Shown here: positions 52,337 through 61,919 of the stretch, piece by piece
Layout of the letters: the number at the start of each line of letters is the position of its first letter
Numbering within the stretch: position 1 is the stretch's first letter
Assembly: GCA_963714205.1 (NCBI GenBank)
Contig: CAVQNQ010000004.1
Coordinates: forward strand, 868,001 to 932,000
Direction of reading: 5' to 3'
DNA length: 64,000 nt
Source: CAVQNQ01 sp963714205
Lineage (GTDB): Bacteria > Acidobacteriota > Terriglobia > Bryobacterales > Bryobacteraceae
Translations under genes and position numbers: made by a program
Notes under the pieces: model-generated
Told to the model about the DNA's origin: nothing
Seen by the model: only the letters and a program-made list of their open reading frames with translations
The model's database searches: none

Positions 52337-53914
52337 ATGCGTAAAACGGTGGTGACGGTGGTGGCAGCGGCGTTGGCGGTCTGCCTGTGGGCCCAGGAAA
52401 AGCCGGAGCGCGTCGATCTCGAAGCAGCCCACCGCATCCGCAACGAAGCCTTTGGCGCGAACTCCAAGGTGATGGACACGGCTTTTCATCTGTCCGATGT
52501 CTATGGCCCGCGCCTGACCGGCTCGCCGGGATTCAAGGCCGCCGCCGACTGGGCCATCGGGAAGATGAAGGAATGGGGGCTGGCCAAGATCAAACAGGAG
52601 CCGTGGGGGCCCTTCGGGCGGAGCTGGATCTGCACCCATTTCGCGGCCGAAATGAAGGAGCCGGACTTCATGCCGCTCATCGGCTTCGCGCAGCCCTGGT
52701 CGCCCGGCACCGGCGGTCCGATCACCGCCGAGGCGATGATGGCGGTCATCAATACCGACGACGACCTCGAGAGATTCAAAGGCAAACTGCGGGGAAAAAT
52801 CGTGCTGATTGCCGCGCCGCACGCTTCCGAACTGGCGGTGAATCCCATGGCGCGCCGCCTGAGCGATGCCGAGCTGGCGGCGGCCATGGCTGCACCCGAT
52901 CCACAATTCGGCAACCCGGCCGAACTGCCCCTGGGCTTTCCGCAACGGCCTCCCGCTCCCTCGGCGCGTCGCGGCGGTCCAGACACGCGCGTGCGCCGCG
53001 CGCAGCTTAACAAGTTCTTAAGTGACGAAGGCGCGCTCGTGGTGCTATCGCCCGGCAATGGGCCGGATGGCGGCACGGTGATGGGAACGGGCGCGGGATC
53101 GCAGGACCCCCATGAGGACCCGCCGCCGCCCTCGGTGTTGATTACCAATGAGCATTACAACCGCATTGCCCGGCTCATCGAGCACAACATCCCCGTCAAG
53201 CTCTCCTTCGACATCGAGGCCCGCTTCATCGAGCGCGGCGACGCGTTCAACGTCACCGCGGAAATCCCCGGCGCTCACCCCGAAACCGGTCTGGTAATGC
53301 TGGGCGGTCATCTCGATTCGTGGACCGGCGGCACGGGAGCCACCGATAATGCCGCGGGCGCGGCGATGGCCATGGAGGCCATGCGCATTCTCAAGACGCT
53401 CGATCTGAAGATGGCGCGCACGGTGCGCGTGGCGTTGTGGAGCGGCGAGGAGCAGGGCATGCTGGGATCGCAGGCCTACGTGCGCGACCACTTCGCCGAC
53501 CCCTCCGACATGGATCCCAGGGCCGAGTACGCCAAACTTTCCGGCTACTTCAACATCGATAATGGCGCCGGCAAGATTCGCGGCGTGTACCTGCAGGATA
53601 ACGACATGATCCGCCCCATCTTCGAGGCCTGGCTGGATCCCTTCCGCGACCTGGGCGCCGGCACTCTGACCATCCGTGCCACCGGCAGCACGGACCACGT
53701 CTCTTTCGACACCGTAGGACTGCCCGCCTTCCAGTTCATCCAGGACCCGCTCGAATACGCCGCGCGCTCGCACCATTCCAACATGGATCTGTACGACCGC
53801 CTCCAGGCCGGCGACCTCGAACAAGCTTCCGCGCTCCTGGCTTGGTTCGTCTACAACACGGCCACCCGGCCCGCCATGCTGCCGCGCAAGCCCGTGCCCA
53901 AGCCGGAGAATTGA
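52337..53914 (+). CDS. exported M28-family aminopeptidase
   Basis: 525 residues with a signal peptide (TVVTVVAAALAVCLWAQ). A PA-type insert (about 140-270) lies within the Zn-peptidase. Metal and catalytic residues: LGGHLDSWTGG (His and Asp), GATDNAAGAAM (bridging Asp), WSGEEQGMLGS (catalytic and metal Glu), FNIDNGAG (Asp), RSHHSNMDLY (His). These are the M28 features of aminopeptidase Y/PSMA-like enzymes, which cut free N-terminal residues in the periplasm. The gene starts 150 bases after the called end of the truncated adhesin fragment on the opposite strand, with no strong ribosome binding site. Confidence 0.9.
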   Translation: MRKTVVTVVAAALAVCLWAQEKPERVDLEAAHRIRNEAFGANSKVMDTAFHLSDVYGPRLTGSPGFKAAADWAIGKMKEWGLAKIKQEPWGPFGRSWICTHFAAEMKEPDFMPLIGFAQPWSPGTGGPITAEAMMAVINTDDDLERFKGKLRGKIVLIAAPHASELAVNPMARRLSDAELAAAMAAPDPQFGNPAELPLGFPQRPPAPSARRGGPDTRVRRAQLNKFLSDEGALVVLSPGNGPDGGTVMGTGAGSQDPHEDPPPPSVLITNEHYNRIARLIEHNIPVKLSFDIEARFIERGDAFNVTAEIPGAHPETGLVMLGGHLDSWTGGTGATDNAAGAAMAMEAMRILKTLDLKMARTVRVALWSGEEQGMLGSQAYVRDHFADPSDMDPRAEYAKLSGYFNIDNGAGKIRGVYLQDNDMIRPIFEAWLDPFRDLGAGTLTIRATGSTDHVSFDTVGLPAFQFIQDPLEYAARSHHSNMDLYDRLQAGDLEQASALLAWFVYNTATRPAMLPRKPVPKPEN

Positions 53915-53922
53915 GGTGCGGC

Positions 53923-56250
53923 TCAGCGGTAGAGCAAATACGGATCCCGCAGCTTCACAAACGCCTCCACCGCGTCCATGAAACTCTGCTGGATGGCGCG
54001 GGGATCTTCGCCTGCCTGGAGACGCCGCACGGCGTCATCGCTTCCGATCAGCTTCCGGCAAGCCGGCAGATCGAGCTTGCCGGGGTAGAGCTTCTCGATC
54101 GCCGCGGCCACTTCCAGGCCAAGGCGCGTGGAATCGAGCAGCTCGCGGTCTACGATTTCGAACCGCACGCCCTCGATGCGCACGCCCTTGAAGTTGGAAT
54201 CGGCGGGCGTGAAGCTGGTGGGATAAACGCGGATGCCCGGGATCTGGCGTCTGTTCAAGTAGCCGGCCAGTTCGCGGCCTGAGATGAAGTCCGCGCCGAT
54301 CTGCTCGAAAGGTGCGTCGGTGCCTCGGCCCACCGAGTAGTTCCTGGCCGCTTCCAGCAGGCACAGACCCGGATACAGCGCGGCGGCGTTCAGGCTGCGC
54401 AGGTTGGGCGAGGGGTTCACCCACGGAAGTCCGGTTGCATCGAACCAGTCGCCGCGGCTCCAGTCTTCGAGCGGGATCACCGTCAGCGCCGCGCCGATCA
54501 TCTTTTCGGCGTTGAACAGGCGCGCCAACTCGCCGATGGTCATACCGTGGCGCACCGGCAGGCCCGGCCAGTAGCCCGTGAACGACTGGTTGGCGGAATC
54601 GAGCAGCGGCCCCTCGACGTGCGTGCCAGTAATGGGGTTGGGGCGGTCAAGCACGTAGAATGGCAAGCCCGCGTGGGCGGCGGCTTCCATGGCGTAGGCC
54701 ATGGTGGTCTCGTAGGTATAGAAGCGCGCTCCGGCGTCCTGAATGTCGAAGACCAGGGCGTCCAATCCGCGCAGCATTTCCGGCGTGGGCCGCAGCGTCT
54801 TGCCGTAGAGGCTGTAGACCCGGACACCAGTGGCAGCGTCGGTGCCGTCTTCGAGGCCCGGCCGGTTATCCCCGCCCCCGAAGCCGTGTTCCGGCGAAAA
54901 CAGCGCGGCCACCTGGACGCCTGCCTGCCGCATCAGGTCCACATTGCGCCGGCCCAGGCGATCCACTCCGGTCTGGTTGGTGATCAGGCCGATGCGCTTG
55001 CCAGAGAAAGGCCGGAATTTCTGGTCCACCATTACGTCCAGACCGGTCCGCGTAGCCCCGTTGTGGAGGATCTCACGGCGCGCTCCAGCGCCCGCCAGGG
55101 TTTCGTTATACCCGGTGAGCGTGATGCCCTGCGCGGCGATTCCCAGGCCCGCGGCGGCGATGGTGGCGACTTTGGCGCGCAGCGGCGTGATGGCCGGGCG
55201 AGCCGTGGGGTGGACGCTATTAGCCAGCAGGATGACATAGCTGCGCGTCGAGGGGTCGATCCAGATCGAGGTTCCCGTGAACCCGGTGTGGCCATAGGAG
55301 CCGATGGGGAACAACTCGCCGCGATTGCCGGAGTACTGCGAATCGATGTCCCAGCCCAGCCCGCGCAGAATGGGCTGATCGGGAGGACTCTGCGGCTCGG
55401 TGAACTTTCTGACCGTGAGCGGGCTGAAGAGGCGCACGCCCTCGAGTTCCCCGCCCCCGATCATCATGCGGGCGAAGCGCGCCAGGTCATCCGCCGTGGA
55501 GAAGACCCCGGCGTGACCGGCCACGCCGCCCATGTTGCGCGCGGTAGGATCATGCACTACCCCGCGCAAAGGCGGCCCGTTCTTGGGGAAGCGCTCGGTG
55601 GGCGCGATGCGCGGCGCCAGCGCGGCGGGCGGCTGGAACATCGTCTCTTTCATGCCCAGCGGAAGAAAAATGTTCTGCCGGGCGTAATCGGAGAGCATTT
55701 GCCCGCTAAGCCGGTGGACCAACTCGCCCAGAAGGATGAAATTGATATCGCTGTAGACGAAGCGCACGCCTGGAGGCCCGGCGGGCGGGTCCGTGACCGC
55801 CAGGTGGATGCCGGTCTGGTAACCCGTCCACGTGGGTTCCAGGGGCACATCGGGACGCAAGCCGGAAAAATGCGTGAACAGGTTGCGGATGGTGATGTCG
55901 CTCTTGCCGCCCTGGAACTCGGGAATGTAATCGGTGATCTTGTCGTTGAGGCGGAAGCGGCCCTGTTCGAAAAGCTTCATCAGGGAGGGCGTGGTGGCGA
56001 TGACCTTGGTGAGCGAGGCGCAATCGAAAATCGTGTCCGCGGTCATGGCTTCGGGCACGGGGACCAGCGCGCGCTTGCCATACGCCTTGCGATAGACCAC
56101 CTGGTCGCCGTGGCCGACGATCACGACCGCGCCGGGAAGACGGCCCTGCTCAATCGCCTGGTTGATCGCCGCATCGATGGCCGGCCCGCCCTCGAAGCTC
56201 TGCGCCGCCAGCGCGGTGGCGGCCATGACGGCGCAGCAGAAAAACTTCAT
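53923..56250 (-). CDS. serine beta-lactamase-like hydrolase fused to NamZ-type exo-muramidase
   Basis: 775 residues. A signal peptide (CCAVMAATALAAQ) precedes a serine hydrolase domain (about 25-370) with the penicillin-binding motifs: SLTK near residue 80 as SxxK, YSDIN as the Y-x-N element, and HTGFTG as the KTG-like box. The second part (about 410-770) is a DUF1343/NamZ domain (GLITNQTGVDRLGRRNVDLM, FSPEHGFGG, FDIQDAGARFYTY, YVLDRPNPITG, FDATGLPWVNPSPN), the family that removes terminal N-acetylmuramic acid. The fusion suggests that one enzyme trims a peptide or amide and then the muramic acid during peptidoglycan salvage. The order is fixed in one continuous frame. Enzyme specificity is inferred only. 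Confidence 0.87.
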   Translation of the reverse strand: MKFFCCAVMAATALAAQSFEGGPAIDAAINQAIEQGRLPGAVVIVGHGDQVVYRKAYGKRALVPVPEAMTADTIFDCASLTKVIATTPSLMKLFEQGRFRLNDKITDYIPEFQGGKSDITIRNLFTHFSGLRPDVPLEPTWTGYQTGIHLAVTDPPAGPPGVRFVYSDINFILLGELVHRLSGQMLSDYARQNIFLPLGMKETMFQPPAALAPRIAPTERFPKNGPPLRGVVHDPTARNMGGVAGHAGVFSTADDLARFARMMIGGGELEGVRLFSPLTVRKFTEPQSPPDQPILRGLGWDIDSQYSGNRGELFPIGSYGHTGFTGTSIWIDPSTRSYVILLANSVHPTARPAITPLRAKVATIAAAGLGIAAQGITLTGYNETLAGAGARREILHNGATRTGLDVMVDQKFRPFSGKRIGLITNQTGVDRLGRRNVDLMRQAGVQVAALFSPEHGFGGGDNRPGLEDGTDAATGVRVYSLYGKTLRPTPEMLRGLDALVFDIQDAGARFYTYETTMAYAMEAAAHAGLPFYVLDRPNPITGTHVEGPLLDSANQSFTGYWPGLPVRHGMTIGELARLFNAEKMIGAALTVIPLEDWSRGDWFDATGLPWVNPSPNLRSLNAAALYPGLCLLEAARNYSVGRGTDAPFEQIGADFISGRELAGYLNRRQIPGIRVYPTSFTPADSNFKGVRIEGVRFEIVDRELLDSTRLGLEVAAAIEKLYPGKLDLPACRKLIGSDDAVRRLQAGEDPRAIQQSFMDAVEAFVKLRDPYLLYR

Positions 56251-56479
56251 ATCTCCATGATAGGCTGCCTGCTCGCGGCGGTCTCCATTTTAGAATGTGG
56301 ATCATATGCCGATGTCGAGGGTAGGCCCGCAGGTCACCGGACGGTCTGCGAACGCGTTGTGACCCGGATTATACTGGCACTTCGTGGCTGAGAAATTCCT
56401 CGCCATCGTTGCCTCGAGGCGCCGGCATTGGCATCCATAGTCTGGGCCTGGCGAGCCAATTCGAGGAAAGCGCATAAGC

Positions 56480-57271
56480 ATGTACCGCAAGTTTTTGCGC
56501 GAAGTCGCGTCTGCCGGACTGCCCACCGATTTCGGCCCGGTCGAAGCCGTTACCGTCTCCCGGCTCGTTTCCCTACCTGAACCGGCGCAACGCTACCTGC
56601 AATTCACGGGGGTTGTGGGGCGGCCGCAAGACTGGTCCTTCCGGCTCGGGTTCACCGGCCGGTTCCGCACCAGGCCGCAACAGCCGTGGATGACGTGCGA
56701 GGCCTGGCAGTACAACAGCCGCGCGGCGGTGGCTCGCATTTTTCACATCCGCATCCGTTTCGGCGGGATCCTGCCGGTAATCGGCCGCGATACCTATGTT
56801 CAGGGCCGGGGCCGCATGCTGATACGGTTTGCCGATCTTTTCACGATCCAAGACGGCAGCGGCGAGGAGTATGACATCGGCGAGCTTGTAACCTACCTCA
56901 ACGATGCGGTCCTGATCGCCCCGTCGATGCTGCTCGTGCCCCAGATTTCGTGGCATCCGGTGGACGCCGGTTCCTTTGACGTCCGGTTGACCGACCATGG
57001 CCGCACCGTGACCGGACGCGTCTTTGTGGATGAAAACGGAGCGCCGACGAACTTCAGCACGGAGGATCGCTTCTGCTATGGCCCCAACGACCCCAAGAAG
57101 CTGATCCGCGCCCGCTGGACCACTCCTATTTCGGGGTGGACGGCTATTGACGGGCGCCCGCTGCCCACCGGAGGCCAGACGGTGTGGCATCTTTCGGACG
57201 GACCGTTTGTCTACGCGGACTTCCGTTTGATCCCCGGGTCGCTCGTTTTCAATGTGCGGCCGGGCTGCTGA
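56480..57271 (+). CDS. DUF6544-like conserved protein
   Basis: 263 residues with GAGGAAAG before the ATG. SLPEPAQRYLQFTGVVG near residue 33 matches the conserved opening of the DUF6544/DUF6920 group, which also has RDTYVQGRGRMLIRFADLFTI and FSTEDRFC. The fold is probably a lipoprotein-like beta-barrel, but no function is known. No signal peptide or membrane helix is seen here. It lies alone between the muramidase and methyltransferase genes, convergent with the latter. Confidence 0.65.
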   Translation: MYRKFLREVASAGLPTDFGPVEAVTVSRLVSLPEPAQRYLQFTGVVGRPQDWSFRLGFTGRFRTRPQQPWMTCEAWQYNSRAAVARIFHIRIRFGGILPVIGRDTYVQGRGRMLIRFADLFTIQDGSGEEYDIGELVTYLNDAVLIAPSMLLVPQISWHPVDAGSFDVRLTDHGRTVTGRVFVDENGAPTNFSTEDRFCYGPNDPKKLIRARWTTPISGWTAIDGRPLPTGGQTVWHLSDGPFVYADFRLIPGSLVFNVRPGC

Positions 57272-57280
57272 CGTCCCGAT

Positions 57281-57850
57281 TCAGGCCCGCGCCTTTTCGA
57301 GCAGCGTGGCGTGGCTGCGCCGCACGGAAGGCGACTCCACGGGCACGAATCCCGCATCGCGGGCCGCTCGCAATTCGGTCTCGAACGCGGAGGCTGTGAC
57401 GTGCCCCGCCGGTTCGACGAAGAGCAGGCGCGCTCCAGGCTTCGAGGCGCGGGCCACCTCGCGGAAGAATGGAGCGGCAGCCGGCAACTCATGCACCACG
57501 GCGCATGCCAGAGTGAAATCCACGGCGCCCGTCAGGTCGGCAAGACGCAACGAATCAGGCGACGCCAGGCGCACGTCCAGGCGGTCGAGAACGCTGGCCT
57601 TGGCGGCCCGGCGGCGCAGCCCATCGAGCATGCGGGGCTGAATATCGACGGCGATCACCCGGCCCGCTCGGCCTACCAGGCGGGCCAGTTCCAAGGTGAA
57701 CAAACCCATTCCGGGGCCCGGTTCAAGGACGGTCATGCCCTGGCGGACGTGCGGCGCCAGCATCTTGACCGGCGGATTGAAGATCCGCCTCACCGGGCTC
57801 GCCAGCAGGTAGCCCATCCACCAAGGACAGACACGGTGGGGTTTCTGCAT
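57281..57850 (-). CDS. class I SAM-dependent methyltransferase
   Basis: 189 residues. EPGPGMGLFTLELARLVG is the AdoMet-binding motif I, VIAVDIQPRML motif II, and TLACAVVHELPAAAPFFREVARASKPGARLLFVEP motifs IV-VI. A short protein of the UbiE/methyltransferase-11 type with unknown substrate. It lies 18 bases downstream of the glycerol-3-phosphate dehydrogenase gene and shares its strand, with GGAGGA before its ATG, so the two are likely one operon. Confidence 0.85.
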   Translation of the reverse strand: MQKPHRVCPWWMGYLLASPVRRIFNPPVKMLAPHVRQGMTVLEPGPGMGLFTLELARLVGRAGRVIAVDIQPRMLDGLRRRAAKASVLDRLDVRLASPDSLRLADLTGAVDFTLACAVVHELPAAAPFFREVARASKPGARLLFVEPAGHVTASAFETELRAARDAGFVPVESPSVRRSHATLLEKARA

Positions 57851-57868
57851 GATTCCTCCAAGAAGTGA

Positions 57869-59542
57869 CTACGACGGAACCGTCATCCGTGTTCCCGTGA
57901 TGGTCACGCCGTGAGCCTTCTGCAGGATCTGCGCGGTCCGGTCAACCTCGGCCGCGGCGTCCTGGAGCGACCAGTGGAGAACCGGCGACACGATGGCGGC
58001 CAGTTCTTCCAGCAAGGGCCGGTTCACCTCTCCCAGCAAGCCCATTAGCGTTCGCCTCAGCACCAGATCGTCAAGATGAACTACCCGTTCGTTGCGCGCC
58101 ATGAATTCGATCTCCCGGCGGGAGTAGCCGGGGTGATTGGCGAGCGGCTCATCCGGGCCCGCATGTAAGAAGGCGGCGACTGTATCCGCGCCCGTGCCAT
58201 AGCGTTCCACGAGCGCCGCGACCCGCTCCGCTTGCAGTCCGGTGCCCTCCGGGATCCTGGGGTAGCCTTTGCCTCCGCCGATCGGAAGATCCGCCGAACT
58301 CCGGACTCGCGGGCGTCCCAGCACTCGCAGGATTTCATTGCAGACCTGCTCGGCAAGCCCACGGAAGGTGGTCCACTTCCCTCCCACCAGCGAGTAGATC
58401 GGGAAATCGATTCCGCCGCCCGGGGCCAGGACCGGGTAGCTGTGGTCGCGGCTGATCTGGCCCGGGGTAAGGGCGGAACTGCGCGGCAGAGGGCGAACGC
58501 CGCACACCCGAAAGACTACCCGCGACCGGTCCAGCCGGATCGAAGGGAAGGCCAGCCGCATGGCCTCGAGAATGTAATCCACTTCGGCTTCGCCGCAGAC
58601 AGCCTCCGGATCTTCCTCCGGGATGTCCGTGGCGCCGGCGATAATCTTCCCCTGGACCGCATAGAAGATGCAGATGCGGCCGTCCCGGTTGACGAAGTAG
58701 ATCATTTCATCGCCGAGCGCCGCCGCGAGATCGGGGTGGTCCAGCACCACGTGGGAGCCCTTGGTGCCGCCGATGAAGCGCGACTCGCGCCCCAAGCCGC
58801 GATTGGTGAGATCGATCCAGGCGCCGGTGGCGTTGACCACGATCCGCGGTCTCACTTCCACCGTCGCGCCGGAGATTTCATCGCGCAGGACGACCGCGCC
58901 GCCCGCGGCGCTTTGAAGCCGGACGTAATTCAGCGCGCGCGCCCCGGAAAACGCGGCTTCGGCATCCAGAACCAATTCGAGGCACAAGCGTTCCGGATAC
59001 GTGATCTTGGCATCGTAGTAGGTGGCGGTGCAGATCACCTCGGGATTCAGAGCGGGCCGCAGCGCGAGGGCCGCCCGCCGGGAGCGGAACCGGTGTCGCG
59101 GGAGCGGGGATGCGCGGCCGGCCAGAAAGTCGTACAGCAAAAGCCCGGACTTGATCAGAAGCGCTCCCCGATTGCCCGGCTTGGCCGGCCATCCCAGCAG
59201 ATTCCGGATGGCCGGAACGATTCCCGACGTCCAAGTGAAGATCGGAATGGTGGTAGCGAGCGGCTTAACGTAGTGGGGCGCGTTTCTCAGCAACCGGTTC
59301 CGCTCCCGGAGCGACTCGCGCACCAGGCGCAATTCCCCGTTTTCCAGATAGCGGAGGCCGCCGTGAATAACACGCGTCATGGCGGCGCTGGTTCCGGCGC
59401 AGAAGTCGGATTTGTCCACCAGCAGGACATCGATGCCCTCGAGCGCCAGCTCGTTGAACAAGCCTATTCCGTTGATGCCGCCGCCAATGATCAGAACGGA
59501 AACATCGCCGCGATCTTCAAGCGAGGCGAATTCTGGCCGCAT
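57869..59542 (-). CDS. glpD: FAD-dependent glycerol-3-phosphate dehydrogenase
   Basis: 557 residues from ATG 59542 (GGAGGGAAG upstream); an ATG nine codons earlier is less supported. It oxidises glycerol 3-phosphate to dihydroxyacetone phosphate, passing electrons to quinone at the membrane. The FAD dinucleotide motif is VLIIGGGINGIGLFNEL, followed by GTSAAMTRVIHGGLRYLENGE, the family signature GGTKGSHVVLDHPDL, and RVCGVRPLP with SLVGGKWTTFR, all typical of GlpD. The first residues are a short polar lead, and there is no transmembrane helix. It starts 137 bases from the end of an insertion sequence, which may have separated it from its original upstream partner. Confidence 0.93.
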   Translation of the reverse strand: MRPEFASLEDRGDVSVLIIGGGINGIGLFNELALEGIDVLLVDKSDFCAGTSAAMTRVIHGGLRYLENGELRLVRESLRERNRLLRNAPHYVKPLATTIPIFTWTSGIVPAIRNLLGWPAKPGNRGALLIKSGLLLYDFLAGRASPLPRHRFRSRRAALALRPALNPEVICTATYYDAKITYPERLCLELVLDAEAAFSGARALNYVRLQSAAGGAVVLRDEISGATVEVRPRIVVNATGAWIDLTNRGLGRESRFIGGTKGSHVVLDHPDLAAALGDEMIYFVNRDGRICIFYAVQGKIIAGATDIPEEDPEAVCGEAEVDYILEAMRLAFPSIRLDRSRVVFRVCGVRPLPRSSALTPGQISRDHSYPVLAPGGGIDFPIYSLVGGKWTTFRGLAEQVCNEILRVLGRPRVRSSADLPIGGGKGYPRIPEGTGLQAERVAALVERYGTGADTVAAFLHAGPDEPLANHPGYSRREIEFMARNERVVHLDDLVLRRTLMGLLGEVNRPLLEELAAIVSPVLHWSLQDAAAEVDRTAQILQKAHGVTITGTRMTVPS

Positions 59543-59679
59543 CCTGCTTCCCTCCAGTATAAGCCTCATCTAAGATCCAGCCGCTCATCCTGATTCGCTT
59601 GCCACCATTTCGCGCTCCTTCGCGAGGCACTATATCCGCTCCGCTCGGCGCCGAAGGAGCCGGCGTTCCTCAACAGCAT

Positions 59680-59704
59680 ATTCTCATCGAAGGATGAGCC
59701 TGAA
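59680..59704 (+). repeat. left terminal inverted repeat of the IS
   Basis: Begins ATTCTCATCGAAGGATGAGC and continues with CTGAA. It pairs with the right end with one extra G and two mismatches. Confidence 0.7.
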
Positions 59705-59906
59705 GCCGGGGGCGAAGCGATCCGGCGCTGAGTCTCCTTTCTGATGCTGTTTCGAATCTCCGGGGCCGACCAACGGGAGGCACGCATGGCCTGCAAACAT
59801 CCGTTGGTTTTCCCTTCTTTGGAACGGTTTTGGTTTTGGGTTGGTTTTGCGCCCGACCGGGGCACAGAACCGATCGCCGACCGACGGGAGGCGCATGGGG
59901 GGCGTG

Positions 59907-61182
59907 TTAGGCGGTTTCCGTCCGCCGGAAGCGGTCGAATAGCTTCCGTTTGGCGTGCTGCATGGCGAGCGCGGCTTCGGTGTCGGATTGGGTTTGGGCG
60001 AAGCCCTCCAGTTCCGACAGCGTGACCCCTGGGCGCAGGAAGCTCTCACAGCGCGGGGATTCCCGAAAGAGCTCGAAAGGCGTGGCCCAGCGCAAGTAGA
60101 GGCGGCGACGCTTGCCGTTGGCTTCGGTGACGACTTGGGGTACGGCGCAAGGGCGATGGAAGTTGACGTACGGGTTCATGTGCTGCCGGTGAAATTGGTC
60201 CATCGCCTCGGCGTGTTGCGCGTCGATGTAGCCGTAGCCGATATGCTTGCGGATGATGGCTCCGTTCTTGGATTCGACCAAGCCGTTGTCGCCGGAATGG
60301 TACGCCCGCGACTTGGTTTGTTCGATGAGCAGTTTGCCCAGCAGACGGGCCACGTTGTAGTTGATGAACTCGCTGCCGTTGTCGGAATGAAGGCTGCGGA
60401 TCACGAAGGGAAACTGCGCGAGCAGTGCTTCCAGCACCGGCATGAGCCAGAGTTCGGAAATCTGCGGCGTGGCGGCCACAATTTCCCATTGCGTCACCTC
60501 GTCCACCGCGTTGATGTGATAAAGCCCCTTGCGCCCGTCCTGATCGCCCTGATGCACCGTGTCGATGCGCAGGTATCCAGGCGAACCGCACGGCTGCGGC
60601 TTGCGCCGCTCGCCGATGGGAATTGGCGTGGGTCGTGTGGGCTGGTAACTGGTGTTGCGTTTCCGATACGCTTGCGAGTTGCGCAGCCGGTAGAGGTGCG
60701 CCACGGAAATCTCCGCTAACCGCTGGTAGGCCGCCTGGCCGTATGCGGCGTATTCGCGCTCCAGGATTCGACAAGTCGCCGGTCCGCTCAAGTTCCCATG
60801 CGCCTTGTCTACGTAAGCCAACAGGTTCACATCGGCCGCGGTGTAGCGCGTGGCGAACTGGTTGCGCCGATAGATCGCCGCTGTCACCCGGCCGGTGTCG
60901 CGGTATCCGGCGATCAGCCTGGTCACCTGCGCCCGGCTCAACCCCGTCATCCGGCCAATGTAGAGCCGCACGAGCCCCCTTGCCCGGCTGGTCCAAGCCG
61001 ACATACTGGCGCCGCACCAGCGTCTGTTCCACCCAACCGTACACTTCCGCGCGCTTCTGCCCGGCAAACCGCACCTCGCCGCTGCCGGCCAGAAATGCCC
61101 GGATCTGCTCAGGCTCGTGGCTTCCGAATCGTCCATGCTGATCATCAACACCCAGCATCGCGATCTTCCCCTTCAGGCTCAT
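59907..61182 (-). pseudogene. DDE transposase, frameshifted by one base
   Basis: Read from ATG 61182 (MSLKGKIAMLGVDD) to a stop at 59907, with one frameshift at the run of five Cs at 60975-60979. Upstream of it the frame reads EVYGWVEQTLVRRQYVGLDQPGKG; downstream the other frame continues LVRLYIGRMTGLSRAQVTRLI. Four Gs instead of five would join them into a 424-residue integrase-type transposase. The catalytic core is intact: YLRIDTVHQGDQDG (first Asp), LHSDNGSEF (second Asp), VESKNGAI (Glu). No slippery A-run is present, so programmed frameshifting is unlikely. The start codon lies inside a tandem copy of the terminal repeat. Confidence 0.8.
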
Positions 61183-61230
61183 CTTGCGTGAGAATCCAGG
61201 CCCCGGTTCAGGCTCATCTTGCATGAGAAT
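61172..61230 (-). repeat. tandem double copy of the right terminal repeat
   Basis: Two 24-base copies, at 61172-61195 and 61207-61230, differ at one position and are 35 bases apart. Each reads ATTCTCAnGCAAGATGAGCC plus TGAA on the minus strand. The outer copy is the IS end. The inner copy contains the ATG of the transposase, so expression could be tied to transposase binding at the end. Confidence 0.7.
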
Positions 61231-61373
61231 AGAGTCAACAAAGAAGGGCCGTCTGCGGTGATGTACAATGGGCTTGCGGCTACGCCGTATGTCCCAACCA
61301 GGATCGCATAGCCGCAACTGGTCCGCTGCCGCCGGGCGTGCCGCGCGTTTTCACAAGGTCCCCAGCCTGGATC

Positions 61374-61919
61374 ATGAAAGTCGAAAAAGATCTCATCTCG
61401 TCGAACGCCAAACTGGTCCCCGTGGATGCGGAGAAACTTGTCCGCCAGGTCGATTTGCGGCTGCGCTTGGATGTGTCGGAACAATTGAACGGCGCTGTGA
61501 CGTTTTACAGCGGATTGGTGCATCTGAATGTATCCCATGCTAGCGGCTCGCAGAGGTCCTCAGCGGTGCTCGGGAAGGAAGACGAAGGCGCGGTTCGACT
61601 TGAAGGATTGCGACAGAGCCTCGAGACCGATGTCGCCCCGGCGGTTGCGGATCTTGGGGAAACGCCTCCCCGGCCCGCCACTTTACGGGGATTCGTTGGC
61701 GCACTGGCAATTCGGTTTCTGCGCCCGCTGCTGTGGTGGCACACGCGCTCCCTGCGGGCGTTTGCGTCCTCGGCGGTGAGCCAATCTTACCAGGAATTGG
61801 AGATGCTGGACTATCTTGCGGGCGAACTGGCAAGCACGCGGAAAGAGGTCGCCGCTCTACGCGAGGAGGTGCGGCGACTCCAGAACGCCGTGTCGAATGG
61901 CTCCGGGAGCGCGCGATGA
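61374..61919 (+). CDS. hypothetical protein with C-terminal coiled coil
   Basis: 181 residues from ATG 61374; a GTG at 61338 is an alternative and neither has a strong ribosome binding site. I recognise no family. The middle contains a hydrophobic patch (RGFVGALAIRFLRPLLWWHTRSL) that may be an amphipathic or membrane-touching helix. The C-terminus is a clear heptad coiled coil (LDYLAGELASTRKEVAALREEVRRLQ). Its stop overlaps the ATG of the glycosyltransferase (ATGA), so it probably works with that protein, perhaps as a membrane-bound partner or oligomerising subunit. Such short coiled-coil proteins recur before glycosyltransferases in acidobacteria, but this is inference. Confidence 0.6.
   Translation: MKVEKDLISSNAKLVPVDAEKLVRQVDLRLRLDVSEQLNGAVTFYSGLVHLNVSHASGSQRSSAVLGKEDEGAVRLEGLRQSLETDVAPAVADLGETPPRPATLRGFVGALAIRFLRPLLWWHTRSLRAFASSAVSQSYQELEMLDYLAGELASTRKEVAALREEVRRLQNAVSNGSGSAR

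Larger units (their letters stand above)
59680..61231 (-). mobile_element. insertion sequence with DDE transposase (IS481/ISNCY-like)
   Basis: The ends are inverted copies of ATTCTCATnnAAG(G)ATGAGCC followed by TGAA and CGGGG. The left end begins at 59680, the right end at 61230-61231 on the opposite strand. About 1.55 kb long, it carries one frameshifted transposase on the minus strand plus about 200 bases of non-coding sequence at the left. I see no clear target-site duplication. It lies between glpD and a glycosyltransferase locus. Family assignment rests on the transposase, which has an integrase-type catalytic core with no adjoining orf. Confidence 0.8.

Noticed and set aside
54547..56391. 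614-codon frame opposite the fused muramidase
   Set aside because: Antisense shadow of a gene with clear motifs on the other strand.
60975..60979. programmed ribosomal frameshift in the transposase
   Set aside because: The site is five Cs (Gs on the coding strand) with no slippery A-run or downstream stem, so a simple indel is more likely.
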